Of a stretch of DNA of 64,000 bases, positions 21,032 through 33,055 are shown piece by piece. The notes beneath the pieces were generated by a model. That model made no database searches and was not told where the DNA came from. It was given only the letters and a program-made list of their open reading frames with translations. The stretch is from Ailanthus altissimus (taxonomy: Eukaryota > Streptophyta > Magnoliopsida > Sapindales > Simaroubaceae). Location of the stretch: NCBI GenBank assembly GCA_946807835.1, contig OX327695.1, positions 23,790,501-23,854,500 on the forward strand. The letters run 5' to 3'. The number at the start of each line of letters is the position of its first letter. Positions within the stretch are counted from its first letter, which is position 1. The position numbers and the translations under genes are program-made.

Positions 21032-22230
21032 TCACACCTTGTATCTTTTTACTCCTTCAGGATATCCTATGAATACCCCTTTGATAGCTCTAGGTTCCAA
21101 CTTTCCCTCCTTAACATGTACAAAGGCAGGGCAACCAAATATTCTAAGATGGTCATACTTTGGAGGATTGTCAGACCATTTCTCTTCTGACGTCTTGAAG
21201 TCAATTACTGATGAGGGACTTCTATTTATCAAGTAAGCAGTAGTCACTACAACTTATTCCTAGAATATTTTGGACATCTTCGCATTGGTAAGCATGCATC
21301 TAACCCTTTCAAGTAGGGTCTTGTTCATCCTCTCAGCTACCCCATTCTGCTGCGGTATTGATCTTACTGTTCTGTGCCTTGCAATCCCATACTTGGCACA
21401 AAACCCATCAAACTCTCTGTTGCAAAACTCGAAGCCGTTGTCAGTTCTCAACCTCTTCACTCTTTTGCCAGTTTGATTCTCAACAAGAGCCTTCCAAGTC
21501 TTGAACACATCAAATACTTGATCCTTGCTCTTCAACACATAGACCCACAGCTTCCTCGAATAGTCATCAATTAAGCTGAGAAAATATCTAGCACCACCAC
21601 GAGTAGCTGTCTGAGCTAGTCCCCAAAGATTCGAGTGTATGTAGTCAAGAGTCCCCTTAGTCTTATGCTCGCCAGTACTGAACCTCACTCTATGTGCTTT
21701 CCCTAGCACAAAATGCTCACAAAACTCCAAGGGCTGGAACTTATCCTCACCAAACGCCTTTTGACTATATAACTCCTTTAGGTTTCTCTTGCCTAAGTGT
21801 GCCAGTCTAAGATGCCATAACTTGGTTTGCATACTCTCATCATCTACAGAGAATAGTGCAGAACCACTCACAACTTCACCCTTAAGCACATAAACACCTT
21901 TGTGCTTCTCTCCTCTCATCACCACCATGGAACCTCTCAAAACTCTTAAAATCCCTCCGTCGATCCTGATGGAACACCCATTCTGGTCTAAAGTCCCTAG
22001 TGAGATCAAGTTTCTCTTCAAGTCAGGAACATACCTAACATCTGTCAACTCTCTCACTCGCCCATCATGCAGCCTAAGCTTAACACTACCAATTCCCATC
22101 ATCTGACATGCAACGTCATTACCCATTAAGACCTTACCATCACTAATAGGCTGAAAATTTGTAAACCAAGACTTATGCGGGCACATGTGAAAAGTACTAC
22201 CAGAATCTAAAACCCATTGTTCAGAGTTTA
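21032..22230 (-). pseudogene. Copia protease and integrase
   Basis: Protease motif WVLDSGSTFHM near 22210. The integrase zinc region starts LWHLRLAHLGKRNL; the core has FLSLIDDYSRKLWVYV and LRTDNGFEFCNREF; it continues PQQNGVAERMNKTLLERVR. A stop cluster near 21250 separates this from LINRSPSS...HLRIFGCPAFVHV (21247-21032), which belongs to the same domain. Confidence 0.9.
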
Positions 22231-23053
22231 TATCATCAGTAGTGACGAGTGTTTCTGTGCTGTCATAGCTATCATTATAGGCAAGCGCAGCATCCGCTTT
22301 CTTCTTGTCCTGTGCTTTCTTCTCAGGACAGTCCTTTATGAAGTGCCCCTCTTTCTTGCAGCAATAGCACTTCCTAGGAGTCCTAGACTTTGACCTTGAG
22401 ACATTTTTCTTCCCATCTCTATATGAGGGCCTTCCTCTTACAGATAAACTTTCTGCATTGCCCTCAGCCTACTTTCCTAATAACTTTAAGTTTAATGATG
22501 ATTTCACATCACTCATCGTTTAATTTTCTCTGCCGTAGAGTAGCGTATCAACAAAACTCTTATAGCTCTTGGGGAGTGAACTCAGTAGAATAATTGCTCT
22601 ATCTTCATCTTCTATCTTGATGTTGATAGACTCAAGATCAAGGATGATCTTATTGAAGGCATCTATATGATCTTTCATCGGCGTCCCCTCTGACATAGAT
22701 AGCTGATACAGCTTCTTCCTTATATATAGTCTGTTGGCCAACGATTTCCTCATATAAAGAGAGTCAAGCTTCTTCCAAAGATCTATTGCCGTCGTCTCAC
22801 CTGCTACTTCCCTTAGTACTTCATCGCTCAATGACAGAACGATTGTGCTATGAGCTCTTTCTTGAATGTCCCTTCTTTCTGCTTCTGCTCTAGATGACTC
22901 TGGCGTCTTCTCTTCATCACTAGATGGAGCTGCAGTCTCCTCTAATGCCGAACCAAGTCTTTGGCTCACCAACAACGCCTTAACCTTCATCTTCCACAGA
23001 TTGAAGGCATTCGTACCGTTGAATTTCTCTACCTCATACTTGGGTGTGGCCAT
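22231..23053 (-). pseudogene. Copia gag with zinc knuckle
   Basis: Starts MATPKYEVEKFNG at 23053. The N-terminal 177 codons are open and end in a stop after LYGREN. After another stop the zinc knuckle CYCCKKEGHFIKDC (CX2CX4HX4C) is intact near 22360-22320. Confidence 0.9.
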
Positions 23054-23070
23054 ATTTGCTTAGAACCAAA

Positions 23071-23082
23071 GCTCTGATACCA
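23071..23082 (-). other. Primer-binding site (initiator tRNA-Met type)
   Basis: TGGTATCAGAGC on the minus strand, three bases inside the 5' LTR. Confidence 0.88.
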
Positions 23083-23085
23083 GTT

Positions 23086-23848
23086 TGTTGAAGCGAAAGC
23101 ACACAAACAAGCTAAATAATTCACCCAAGTAATATAATAATGCAGAACAAGTTATTAAGAAATAAAAGAGAGAAAGGGTAGAAGAAGAACACACAAAGAA
23201 TTACGTGGTTCGACAACTTGCCTACGTCCACGGCGGATCAAGATCACACTCTTCTCTTATTATGAATCACAAGGTAACCACAAAGTATGCCTATTACAAG
23301 AAAGATCACAAAGAAAACTCTCTCTTACTCTAGGGATTTTCTCTCACAAAAAACCACTAACAATAATCACTAAGATTATTGTTGATCACCAAGATCTCAC
23401 TAAGATCACAAAGATCTTTAACTTGATCACAAAGATTGTCAAGATCCTAAAGTTATGTTTACAAGCCAATTGATAGCCTTTATAGAGGCCTTGAGACGTC
23501 TTAGGTATTCCCTATACGTGTGGGAGTGGTATTAGGGAGTCCTAGAACAAGTAGGAGACGAAATTAGGAAGTTTCCTAATTTCGGGATACTGTTCCCGCG
23601 CCCAGCGCTGCAGCTTTGGGATCTTGTCGCTCCAGCGCTGGCGCGCTTCTGCTGAGCGCTGCAGCACTAGCTTCCTGGCGCTGCGGCGCTGAGTGTTCTA
23701 TTCTGGCGCCGCGGCGCCCACTCTTGGTCACATGGTGCGCGTTCTCGTTTTTTGCCTCTTTTTGCGTCTGTCTTCGATCCGTATACACCCTACACACTTG
23801 GCTTGATCCCAAATCATATTCTAATAATTTTTAATTAATATTCTCACA
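23086..23848 (-). repeat. 5' LTR of the 18241 copia (763 bp)
   Basis: Bounded by TGTTGAAG and CTCACA. It contains the CAGCGC word island at ~23595-23730 and a TATA-like segment in the same relative position as its partner. It retains C or G at most sites where the left LTR has T or A. Confidence 0.9.
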
Positions 23849-23993
23849 CAAATATATCAATGTTGGAGTGAAAAATTGATACACCTTGATCCCATTCCTT
23901 CACTCTTCTTCTCCAGATTGATGCAGAATGCCCACAGAGCGATCCACCCACCACTGTCAGGGCCAAAGGGCATCCCTTATAAGTTCTCAATAT
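23849..23993 (-). pseudogene. NRG1-like copy C, exon 3, upstream half (GLPL motif)
   Basis: From acceptor CTGCAG|ATATTG at 23993 the frame is open: ILRTYKGCPLALTVVGGSLC and IWRRRVKEWDQG, then SIFHSNIDIF up to the insertion. CPLALTVVGG is the GLPL motif of the NB-ARC. Read together with copy B, this shows that the copia landed in coding sequence, not in an intron. Confidence 0.9.
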
Positions 23994-24253
23994 CTGCACT
24001 TGGACAGACAAGATAAAAAGTTTGCTGGGGTAGTTTAAATGAATGACTTAAAACAGAATGCAATAGTTTCATATACTTATTATTGTTTCATTACTTTGAT
24101 AAATGGTAAAAGAGTCATAACAAGCATAAGGCATTCCGCATATAATACAACATGATTTGATAGGTAAACGAGAAAATAAGAACCTGCAAAGAGGGTAAAA
24201 AAAGAGAAAATAAGCATGTATGTATTTTTTTTAACTGTAGAGTAACAGAGCAC
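23994..24253 (-). other. Intron 2 of copy C (260 bp)
   Basis: From donor AAG|GTGCTC (24254/24253) to acceptor TGCAG at 23994. It is homologous to the intron 2 remnant of copy B. Confidence 0.75.
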
Positions 24254-24642
24254 CTTATTGATAAGATTTTCATCTGGCATGTACCAGTTTCCATCTCGTA
24301 GGACAGAATGAAAAAGAGTCCTTGCAGCTGTATCCTTCAATGGTTTCAAATTACGTCCGGGACCAAATTGTGGGAATGAAGATCTTGACGTTACCAAAAT
24401 CTTGTAGTCAGGCAATTGGAACTTAAAACTTTTGCAGCAGTGATTCTGACCCAGACCAGACATCATCGAGGACCAACAATATAGCCTCTCGTCCTATTTG
24501 CTTCAGCAATCGTTCCATGTCAATGATTGCTTCTTCATCTGTTTGGAAGACAGGAATAGTTTTACCCTTATGCTGGCAGTTTTTGAAATAGGTCATATTA
24601 ATGCTAGAAACGGTAAAAAGAAAATGTTGTCCTTAAATTTTC
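24254..24642 (-). pseudogene. NRG1-like copy C, exon 2 (NB-ARC middle), two frameshifts
   Basis: Acceptor TTGAACAG then GKFKDNIFF. A missing base shifts the frame at once, after which TVSSINMTYFKNCQHKGK and VFQTDEEAIIDMERLL can be read. Walker B is LLVLDDVWSGSESLL. A second shift after LLQKF moves to KFQLPDYKILVTSRSSFPQFG (RNBS-B), and the exon ends ENLINK with a good donor. It aligns throughout with copy A exon 2. Confidence 0.88.
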
Positions 24643-24946
24643 CTGTTCAAATACTGTGTCAGAAAGCTTCTGGGAAAATTCCAAAGACATTCAGTACCAC
24701 TTTCGCATACAAAAACGTGCACATCAAAAGCAAATTTAAATGTATTAATATTGTAATCCACATCCCAGCGCATACAAGGAACGGAATTAAGAAATCATAT
24801 TCTTCTCCTAAAAGGAATTTCCAATGGATGACACAGCAGCTGTTGCGAAACTACCTAGTTATAATTTATCGAACACTTAGATTATGGAAGCAACCCCAAG
24901 AATTTCAAGCAAGAAGCAAACAATTCCAAACCACCAATACAATAAA
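24643..24946 (-). other. Downstream host part of copy C intron 1 (304 bp)
   Basis: Ends with AAGCTTTCTGACACAGTATT before the acceptor, similar to the end of copy A intron 1. It stops at the LTR that begins at 24947. Confidence 0.65.
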
Positions 24947-25672
24947 TGTTAGAAGATGATTAAAAATCATCTTGGATAAGAGTTGGAGTCGAACAAATGA
25001 GTATGGGACATCCGAAAAAGTACCGAGATGAGAAAAGCTCGAAAAGCATGAAGAACAGGCTGAGCACTTCGGCACTGAAGTTCAACACTGCAACGCTCTA
25101 TGTGTAGTGCCGCAGTGCCCAACTCCAGGTTCTAGCACCGCAATGCTCAAATGGTAGCATCGCAGCACTGGAAGCAGAGATTGTAGTGACTAGGAGCCGA
25201 ACTAAAGCCACGACAGTAATGCGACTTGGTCAACGGCCCAACGTTTGGAAGATTAACGCCCCAGTATTAATACGACCTATTTCAAAAATAAGAAGACTCC
25301 TAAGTTGGTTAAAACACCATATTTGATTCCAAATCAAACTAGGGTTAACTTAGGACGTATGTAAGCTATATAAATGCCTTATTTTGGTTTGGAAAAACAT
25401 CATCATAACATAGACGTCAAAAAAGAACAATTGTTGAAATCCCTTCTAGAGAAAGAAAGTTTTTTGTGACCTTTATGAAATTTGTAAAAGTATATTTTGT
25501 GAGTACTTTGTGATTCAATAATAAGAAGTGAGATCTTGATCTACCGTAGATGTAGGCAATTGTCGAACCGTAAATTATTTGTATTCTTTCTTCTACCATT
25601 CTTTCTCTATTATAGTTTCTCAATTGCTTACTACATTAATCATACTTGTGTAGAAATTTAATCATACTACCA
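24947..25672 (+). repeat. 5' LTR of the 24947 copia
   Basis: Starts TGTTAGAAGATG with a perfect 9-bp palindrome (24953-24961 and 24965-24973). A word island (AGTGCCGCAGTGCC-like, ~25060-25260) precedes GCTATATAAATGCC at ~25365. It ends ACTACCA. Confidence 0.85.
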
Positions 25673-25678
25673 ACAAAT

Positions 25679-25690
25679 TGGTATCAAAGT
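25679..25690 (+). other. Primer-binding site, mutated
   Basis: TGGTATCAAAGT differs from TGGTATCAGAGC at two positions; it lies 6 bases inside the LTR. Confidence 0.7.
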
Positions 25691-25721
25691 AAAGTTTTAG
25701 CAATCACAACCTCACTCAAGT

Positions 25722-28460
25722 ATGAAGTAAAGAAATTTAATAGTACAATGACTTTAATCTATGAAAAGTTAAAGTGATGGCATTATTGGTGAGCTAAATA
25801 TTAGGCTCAGCTCTAGAAGAGACTGCAGCTCCGTCTAGCGAAGAAGAAAAGTCAAGGTCATCTAAATCTAAAGTAGAGAGAAATTACTCATATTATAATC
25901 GTTCTATCATTGTGCAATGATGTTTTGAGAGAGGTTACTAGTGAGAAGACAACTATCTTTAAAAGAATTTGGATGATCTTTATATGACAAAGTCATTGGC
26001 CAACCATTTGCATATAAAGAACAAACTTTAATTGCTATCCATGTCAGAAGGGACACCTATTAAAGACGATATAAATGCCTTCAATAAGATCATAATCGAT
26101 TTAAAAATTATCAATGTAAAGATTGAGGATGAAGATAAGACAATCATCCTATTGAGTTTCCTTCCCCATAATTATAAGCACTATGTTAATATGCTACTTT
26201 GCAGTAAAGAGAGTTTAACCATGAAAGATGTAAAATCATCGTTAAACGTAAAGCAGTTGGGAAAGAAGATTGTGGCCAATGCAGAAGGATTATATACAAT
26301 AGAAAAGTCTGCACATAGAGAAAAAAAAGTCAAAGAAGGGCTCGAGATCAAAGTCTAGGGGCTATCTTAGGAAGTGTTATTACTGCAAGAAAGAGGGGCA
26401 CTTCATAAAGGATTATTTAAAAAAAAAGCCAATGACAAGAAGAAATGGACAGATGCTGCTTTAGCTTATAAAGATAGTAATAACAGCGTAGAAACTTTTA
26501 TAGCTTCTTATGGTAAAGTTCTGATGAATGGATTTTAGTTCTGGTTGTATATTTCACATATGCCCAAATAAATTATTGTTTACTAATTTTCAGTTCATTA
26601 ATGGTGGTAAAGTGTTAACGAGGAATGACATGACTTGTCAAGTGATGGAAATTGGTTGTGTTAGACATAGATTATATAATGAAAAAGTGAGAGTTATTAG
26701 AAGTTAGGTATATTCCTGACCTTAAGAGGAACTTGATCTTACTAGGTAGTTAGACCAAAATGAGTGTTCCATCAGAGCTGAATGAGGGATTCTGAAAATG
26801 TTAAAAGGTTTCATATTTTTTATAAGAGGTGATAGAGACAACAGTGTGTATGTGCTGAGAGGAGAGATAGTGAATGGTTTTACATTATTCTCTAAAGATA
26901 AAGACAATATATAAACCAAGTTGTGGCATCTAAAGTTAACTCACTTAGGTGAAAAAAACCTAAATGAGTTATATGATCAATGGTATTTGATGAGGATAAG
27001 TTCCAAACATTGGAGTTTTGTGTATTATGTATTTAGAAAAATATATAGAGAAATGTGTAATATTGAAGAATACAAAATAAAAGGAACTTTTGATAATATA
27101 TACTCAAATCTTTGGAGGCCAATGTAAATAGCTACTTATGGTGGAGTAAGGTACTTCCTCATATTCATTAATGATTATTTAAGGAAGTTGTCCATATATG
27201 TATTGAAGAGTAAGGAGTAAGTGTTTGAGTTGTTCAAAACATGGAAGGCCTTTGTTAAGAATTAAACTGGTAAGAAGATTAAGAGAATAAGGACTAATAA
27301 TGATCTCGAGTATTGCACTAAGAAGTTTGATAGCTTTTGTACTAAGCATAGAATCGCAAGGCATAAAGCCGTAAGATCAACAGCGCAGCAGAATGGTCTG
27401 GCAGAGAGGATGAATATAACATTTCTAGAAAAAGTTAAATGCATGTTGACCAATGCAAAAGTGTCTAAGACATTTTAAGATAAGACTATAATGACAGTAA
27501 CCTACCTAATCAATAGAAGTCTTTTCTCTGCAATATACTTCAAGACCCTATAAGAGAAGTGGTCAGACAACCCTCCTAAGCATGATCACCTTAAGATATT
27601 TGGTTGTCCAGCTTACATACATAAGAAGCAAAGCAAGTTGGAATCTAGAGCATTGAAAGGGATATTCATAGGGTATCTAGAAGGTGTAAAAAGATAAAAG
27701 GTGTGGTGCAATGAGTTGAAGTCACCAAGGAGTATCATAAGTAGAGATGTGACGTTTGATGAGACAATAATGTTGAAAGTTCCTCAAGAAGAAGTGAATG
27801 AAAGCTTGTGCCTAAGGAAGTTTCAGCACTAAAAATAGTTGAAGTTGAAGTATGATTTAATAGTAAATCTAAGATGCCCCCAGATAAACATTTCAACAAG
27901 TCAACCCTTGAAGTCGAACAAAAGATACTAGTTAGTTCATCAAAGTCCATTCAAAGTCAAACTAGAACTCTTGAGATGGAACTTGAAGAGTACTAATTAG
28001 CTAAAGATAGGCTGAGGAGAACTATAAATCCACTAATAAGGTATGCGCAAACAGACTTAATTGCTCATGCCTTTAATTCTGCATTCACTCTTTAGTTTGA
28101 TGAGCCTAAGACATATAAAGAGGCTAGGAAGAGTGAGAATACTAAGAAATGGTAGTAGGCTATGGAGGATGAGATTAGTTCTCTTCACAAGAACAATACC
28201 TGAGAATTGGTAGAAAGGCCTTAAAATTAGAAACTAGTTGGGTGCAAGTAGGTGTATAAAGTCAAGGAAGGGATACTAGGAGTAGAGCCTATGAGACTTA
28301 AAGCTAACTTATGACATAAAATTTCACTCAGAATGAGAGGGTAGACTTTCATGAGATATTCTCACTAGTAGTTAAGCACACATTTTATTAGTCATGTATG
28401 TGAACCTTGATTTTCATCTAGAATAAATGAATATAAAGATATTATTTTTGCATGGAGAGC
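25722..28460 (+). pseudogene. Copia gag, protease, integrase and start of reverse transcriptase
   Basis: The gag stretch 26032-26358 is open (LSMSEGTPIKDDINAFNK). The zinc knuckle CYYCKKEGHFIKDY near 26375-26420 has lost its last cysteine to tyrosine. Integrase pieces (WHLKLTHLGEKNLNELY at ~26922) and later reverse transcriptase pieces up to FLHGEL (28459) are visible, separated by frequent stops, many explicable as CAG or TGG changed to TAG or TGA. Confidence 0.85.
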
Positions 28461-31400
28461 TGTAGTAACCACTTATCCACAACCGATAAGAATAAGTATT
28501 TATATATATATATATAAATATACATATTTTATTTATATATGGGTGATACTTGATTTATGAATTGTTATTAGTAGTGTTTGTATAGATTAAGGACTTACTA
28601 TTAGTATTGAGTTTATTTGCAAGACTTTAGATTTATTTTAGAGACTAAATTGTAATACTTAGAAAGTTTTTGGGGCTAATTCGTAAATACTAAAATTAGC
28701 CTCTTAGTATAAAAATATACATTTGTAACCCTAATTCACTCATTTTGGTCGAGTCGCCTTTTTTAGAATGAGAAATTAGAGAAAGGGATGGGAGAGAAAG
28801 AGAAGAGGAAGAAGAAAAAGAAAAAGAAAAAGAAATTTAGAATTTTAAACTTTAAGAGGTATATTATAACCCCTTTTTAGTCTCTTGGTGTTAATTAAGT
28901 TAATTCTTCTAAGTTTTGATTTTTAAAAATATGAAAAATTGGGAATTTGATGTGAATTTTGTAAGATATATTGAGAATTGATGATGATAATGTAGATAAC
29001 TTGATAAATCATGATGAATTGCAGAATTTCTACTTAATAGTCTCTTAATCCGCGAATTTTATAAATTGTTGTACTTCGATTCTATTTTTAGATTTTAAGA
29101 ATATGAAACTAGACATATTTAGAATCATTTGAGACTTTGAATTGATTGAAAATTTCAGAAATTGAATGTTTAGTAAATTTATAAAAATGACCCTAAAATT
29201 CCAGAAAATTTGTGTTAACAGTGTACTACAGTGACAAATAATTTTTTATCTATCAAATGATCTTAAAAAATTATGAATTTCTTGAATATGATAAATTTAT
29301 ATGTCTAATATGATATATTCAAAATTGATAATTTAGTTCAACGTGGTTAAATTGCTATAAGTTTTTAAAGTATATCAGCTCATTGCGGTTTTTGATTAAC
29401 AGATTTTTAAAGCTATGGAATAAAATAGTTTTAAAATACTTTTAGCAGGGATTTTGAAGTAAAACATTTATCATGGATTGAGATATATGTCAAGAGTAAT
29501 TCTTTGGTAGTTTTATAACTTTTGAATTAGTATATGATTTTATAAAATTGAGAGATTGAATATTGTTTAGCAAATATTTTGATCTTGTCAAGATAATAGT
29601 TTGAATTTGATGGTGTTTATGAAATAGATTGTGTATGAATTATGATATATTATTCATATATAAGAGGGATGTATGAGGCAAGAATGATATATTCTGATTT
29701 TGGAGTAATTAGACATCATTTGATGTATAAGAAAATTTTATTAAGTATAAGTAGTCAGAATGACAAGCTTTGAGAAACCAAGTCATTAAATCAATTCAAT
29801 GAAATAAGTGCAATATGTGTAATTTTTTAAGCTATTTAAAGTATTTTGTGTAAATGGTAAGGCTTATAAAAGAATTAATCTCTATTTATAGGTTAAAGAG
29901 AATTAAGCCTTGTACTCAAAAGTGTTAAGAGGTAAGTATACTAGACTTTTACTGAAATCACAATAAACATAGTAATTGTTTATGTATGATTTGATAAATG
30001 TGCTTAGAAATATGTTTATGTTATGCCAAAGTATATTTGATATGAAATGTGAAAGACATATATTTATGAATGTGAGCATTGACATTGAGCATAGACATAT
30101 ATGTGTTTATGAAAGTGGGCTTTCAAAATGAAATGTGTTTAACAAAGAAAGCTTTTGAAGTGAAAAATGTCCATAAGATACGTTTTGTATTTTAAGGATG
30201 TTTAAACTCACTATTTACTTAGTAGGTACCTTATGTGATTTGTGGAGCCTTTATGTGTGGCCTTTCCTTCGGGATTGGTATATGTTATGTGTTCTGTATG
30301 TAGGAAGGATCTTATTGGTACTTAAAGGAAAAGTGAGTCATCACATTTGTGTGGTGGAGTATTGGTACATGTGAGAGGGCTCGTCGATGATCAAGGTGAG
30401 GGTTTGGCTCTTACCTTCGAGCATGAGCATTATATATGTGTAATTTAAACTTCACTTATGCTATTCCGCTCATACGGTATGTCATCAACGGGTGACATTT
30501 GGCTCATCAAGTGATTTGTGATATGAAAGTCATACTAAGTAGTAGTTTAGTGATAGTATTCCTATATATGTTTTGAAAGAATGTGTAAGCGCTTACTTGA
30601 CATGTGATTTGATAAGATTATGATTTTGATTTATCATGACATATCATACATATGCATTGTGTTTATATATGTATTTGTATTTTGATATATGAAAAACTAT
30701 TATACTTACTGATAGGGGCGTAAAAGCACTAGTATGATTTGTACTCAACTTTCGTATTTTACTCTAAACTATAAATATTTGGCTATTTAATTGTGTTTTC
30801 TGATCATAAATAGATGCACAATGGAAAATGTGACATATAGGAACAAACAAGGGGTAATGGGCTCAAAATACAAAAGCGATGCTAGGGTTGGCCGTTGCAG
30901 CGCCCAGGTCAATAGCTGAGCGCCGCAGCGTCCGTGGCGGTGAACAATACCTAATTAAAAAAACCTATAAATAGAAGGCATAAAAAAACCTAAGTGGAGA
31001 GGGAAAAAAGATGAGAAAATAGGCAAAAACTTAGAGAGAATTCACAACACAAAATTAAAGATTAAAGCCAAAGATTGAAGAACCAAGATCAAGATTCAAG
31101 CTTCAAGTCAATATTGAGGGAGAAGCACATCAAAGAGTGACTTTGATTAGTTTTTCTTCTCTTTCTTTATCATTATGTTCTTATTCTTATTGATTTTTAT
31201 GAATTGGTTTGATACTTTTAGTTTTGTAATGGGCTAAATTGTTTATCTAGGGTGAGACTATGTGAACCTTGTATGGATTTGAATTGTGTTAATCTTTAGT
31301 TTATGAACTTGATACATTCAATTGATTCATTCTATCTTGTGTTTAATACTTTCATTATACCTGATCAATATTTGAAATGATTGAGGAACCATGATGAACT

Positions 31401-32347
31401 CAACGAAGGGATTCATGTGTTTAGCCTAGGATAGTTTGATGCATGATTATAGGGTAACAACTATAAGTTTCATCTAGGATAGAAATATACGTAGGTGGCA
31501 TGTATGGTCTAATTTAGACTTGATCTTAATGAATTAAATTCTGATTTGATTACCATAGACATATAGGTGATTGTTAGAATGTGTAATATAGTCACTTGAC
31601 CATCAACAGAGGCTTGTGATAAAATTAGTGTCTAAGCCAATCAATTGAAATTAAGGGATTAACTAAGTAGTTAATAAGTCTAATAAAATACTATGGGATG
31701 AGTCAAAGCCCTATATTATCTTTATTTGTGAATTCACTCTTTACTTTTGTTTAGCTAATTGATAGAATTAGATTAGTTAAATAAATTTCAGATTTTAATT
31801 TTCTGAATAGAAGTTAAGTAGGTATAATTTTAGTACTTGATTTATAGAATTAGATCGCATAGTCCATATGGGATCGATTCTTGGATTTAAAATCCTATAT
31901 TACTTGATACAATAGCGTGCACTTGCGCTTAGCTCTTAAAGCATACATCACTTATTGAGTTTTATACTCATTATAGTTTATGGCGATTTGAGGTAAATAA
32001 GGCACATATGTGCTTAGTGGATTTGGTAAGGCTTCTGCTATCCCTTGAGTTCCCTAAGTTGCTAGGTTGCTGAGTGTTTCATTTATGGACACATGGTTTA
32101 AGATATTTTATTTTTCCATATTAAATAAATACTTATGTATTATTTTATTAGGTGTAGTTGTATTTGGTCTATGTTTCACCAAGTATGGTCATAGGTAGAA
32201 CTTTGTGTTGAACTTACTTGCAACTTGCTAAGGATTCCTATGTTAAATTTAAGTTTAAAATTTTATGCAATATTAATTATGAGTGCACATTATTGAATGA
32301 ATGTAAGTTATGTTGTGTGTTAGATCTTTTTGGTCTGGGGCGTGACA
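28461..32347 (+). mobile_element. Gypsy-type solo LTR (about 3.9 kb including a nested insert)
   Basis: TGTAGTAACC ... GGGGCGTGACA with flanks AGAGC (28456-28460) and AAAGC (32348-32352), 4/5 identical. It splits the reverse transcriptase of the host copia between HGEL and the following codons. There is no pol domain inside. The GGGGCGTGACA end is common in large gypsy LTRs of plants. Without the nested insert it would be about 2.6 kb. Confidence 0.72.
30710..31950 (+). mobile_element. Third-level insertion, probable LTR (1241 bp)
   Basis: TGATAGGGGCG ... CATACATCA is flanked by CTTAC (30705-30709) and CTTAT (31951-31955). It holds a CAGCGCC word island (30886-30945) just before CCTATAAATAG (TATA-like), and ends with GGGATCGATTC and a GTGCACTTGCG segment. 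No coding domain. Confidence 0.65.
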
Positions 32348-33055
32348 AAAGCTATAGGAGAAGATATACATATCACAACCACAAGAGTTTGAAGAACCAT
32401 GCATAGAGATGCATGTTTGTTTATTGAAGAAGTTATTGTCTGGATTGAAGCAATCTCCTAAGTAGTTATATAAGAGATTTGACGACTTTATGATGACTTG
32501 TAGGTTTAATAAAAACAAGTATGACAGTTGTGTGTACTTTAAAAACCTGAGTAACAGGTTGAGTATGTATTTTCTTCTGTATGTGGATGATATGCTGATT
32601 GTATGTAAAGTTATGAAAGAAATACAAAAATTGAAAAGGCAATTGAGTGGTGAGTTTGAGATGAAAGATTTCGAAGCAGCAAAGAGAATCTTGGATATGG
32701 ATATTGTGAAGGAAAGAAGAAATGTTATTTTCTTATCACAATAAAGATATATACTTAAGATACTTGATAGATTTAGTATGTCTAATGCCAAGATTTCTCC
32801 ACTCTTTTAGCCATGTATTTTAAATTTTAAATAGCACAATCGCTAAAATATGAAGAAGGTAGACAGTAGATGAGTAAAGTACTATATGCTAACGCTATTG
32901 GGAGCAATATGTATGTGATAGTTTACACGAGACTGAATATAGCAAAATCACTGAGTGCTGTGAGTAGATACATAACAAATATAAGAAAAGATCATTGGCT
33001 TGTAGTCAAGTAGATTTTGAGGTATCTCAAAGGAACGTCAAAGTAATGATTGTTG
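32348..33055 (+). pseudogene. Copia reverse transcriptase and RNase H, continued after the insertion
   Basis: An open stretch (32490-32744) has the catalytic YVDDMLIVC and LSGEFEMKD. Upstream residues correspond to LKQSP...Y.RFDDFM. RNase H is only partly present before the 3' LTR remnant. Confidence 0.85.

Larger units (their letters stand above)
18241..23848 (-). mobile_element. Near full-length Ty1/copia (Tnt1-like) inserted in exon 3 of copy C
   Basis: 5608 bp flanked by CAAAT (18236-18240 and 23849-23853). LTRs are 18241-19011 and 23086-23848; the primer-binding site is 23071-23082 and the polypurine tract 19012-19021. Gag, protease, integrase, reverse transcriptase and RNase H follow in copia order on the minus strand. 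A few stops (near 22520, 22470, 21250 and 20830) inactivate the polyprotein, but the reverse transcriptase-RNase H frame is open for 577 codons. The LTRs differ at about 14 of the first ~102 bases, so the insertion is old. Confidence 0.93.

Noticed and set aside
23881..23886. Apparent splice donor after GATCAAG in copy C (and at ~9587 in copy B), suggesting an extra intron
   Set aside because: In copy B the frame reads through this GT into residues expected for the protein (SIFHSNTGIF...SSFDAL) up to the next motif, so the sequence is exon.
32273..32791. 172-codon minus-strand open frame
   Set aside because: It lies antisense to the copia reverse transcriptase (YVDDMLIVC on the + strand) and crosses the end of the inserted LTR.
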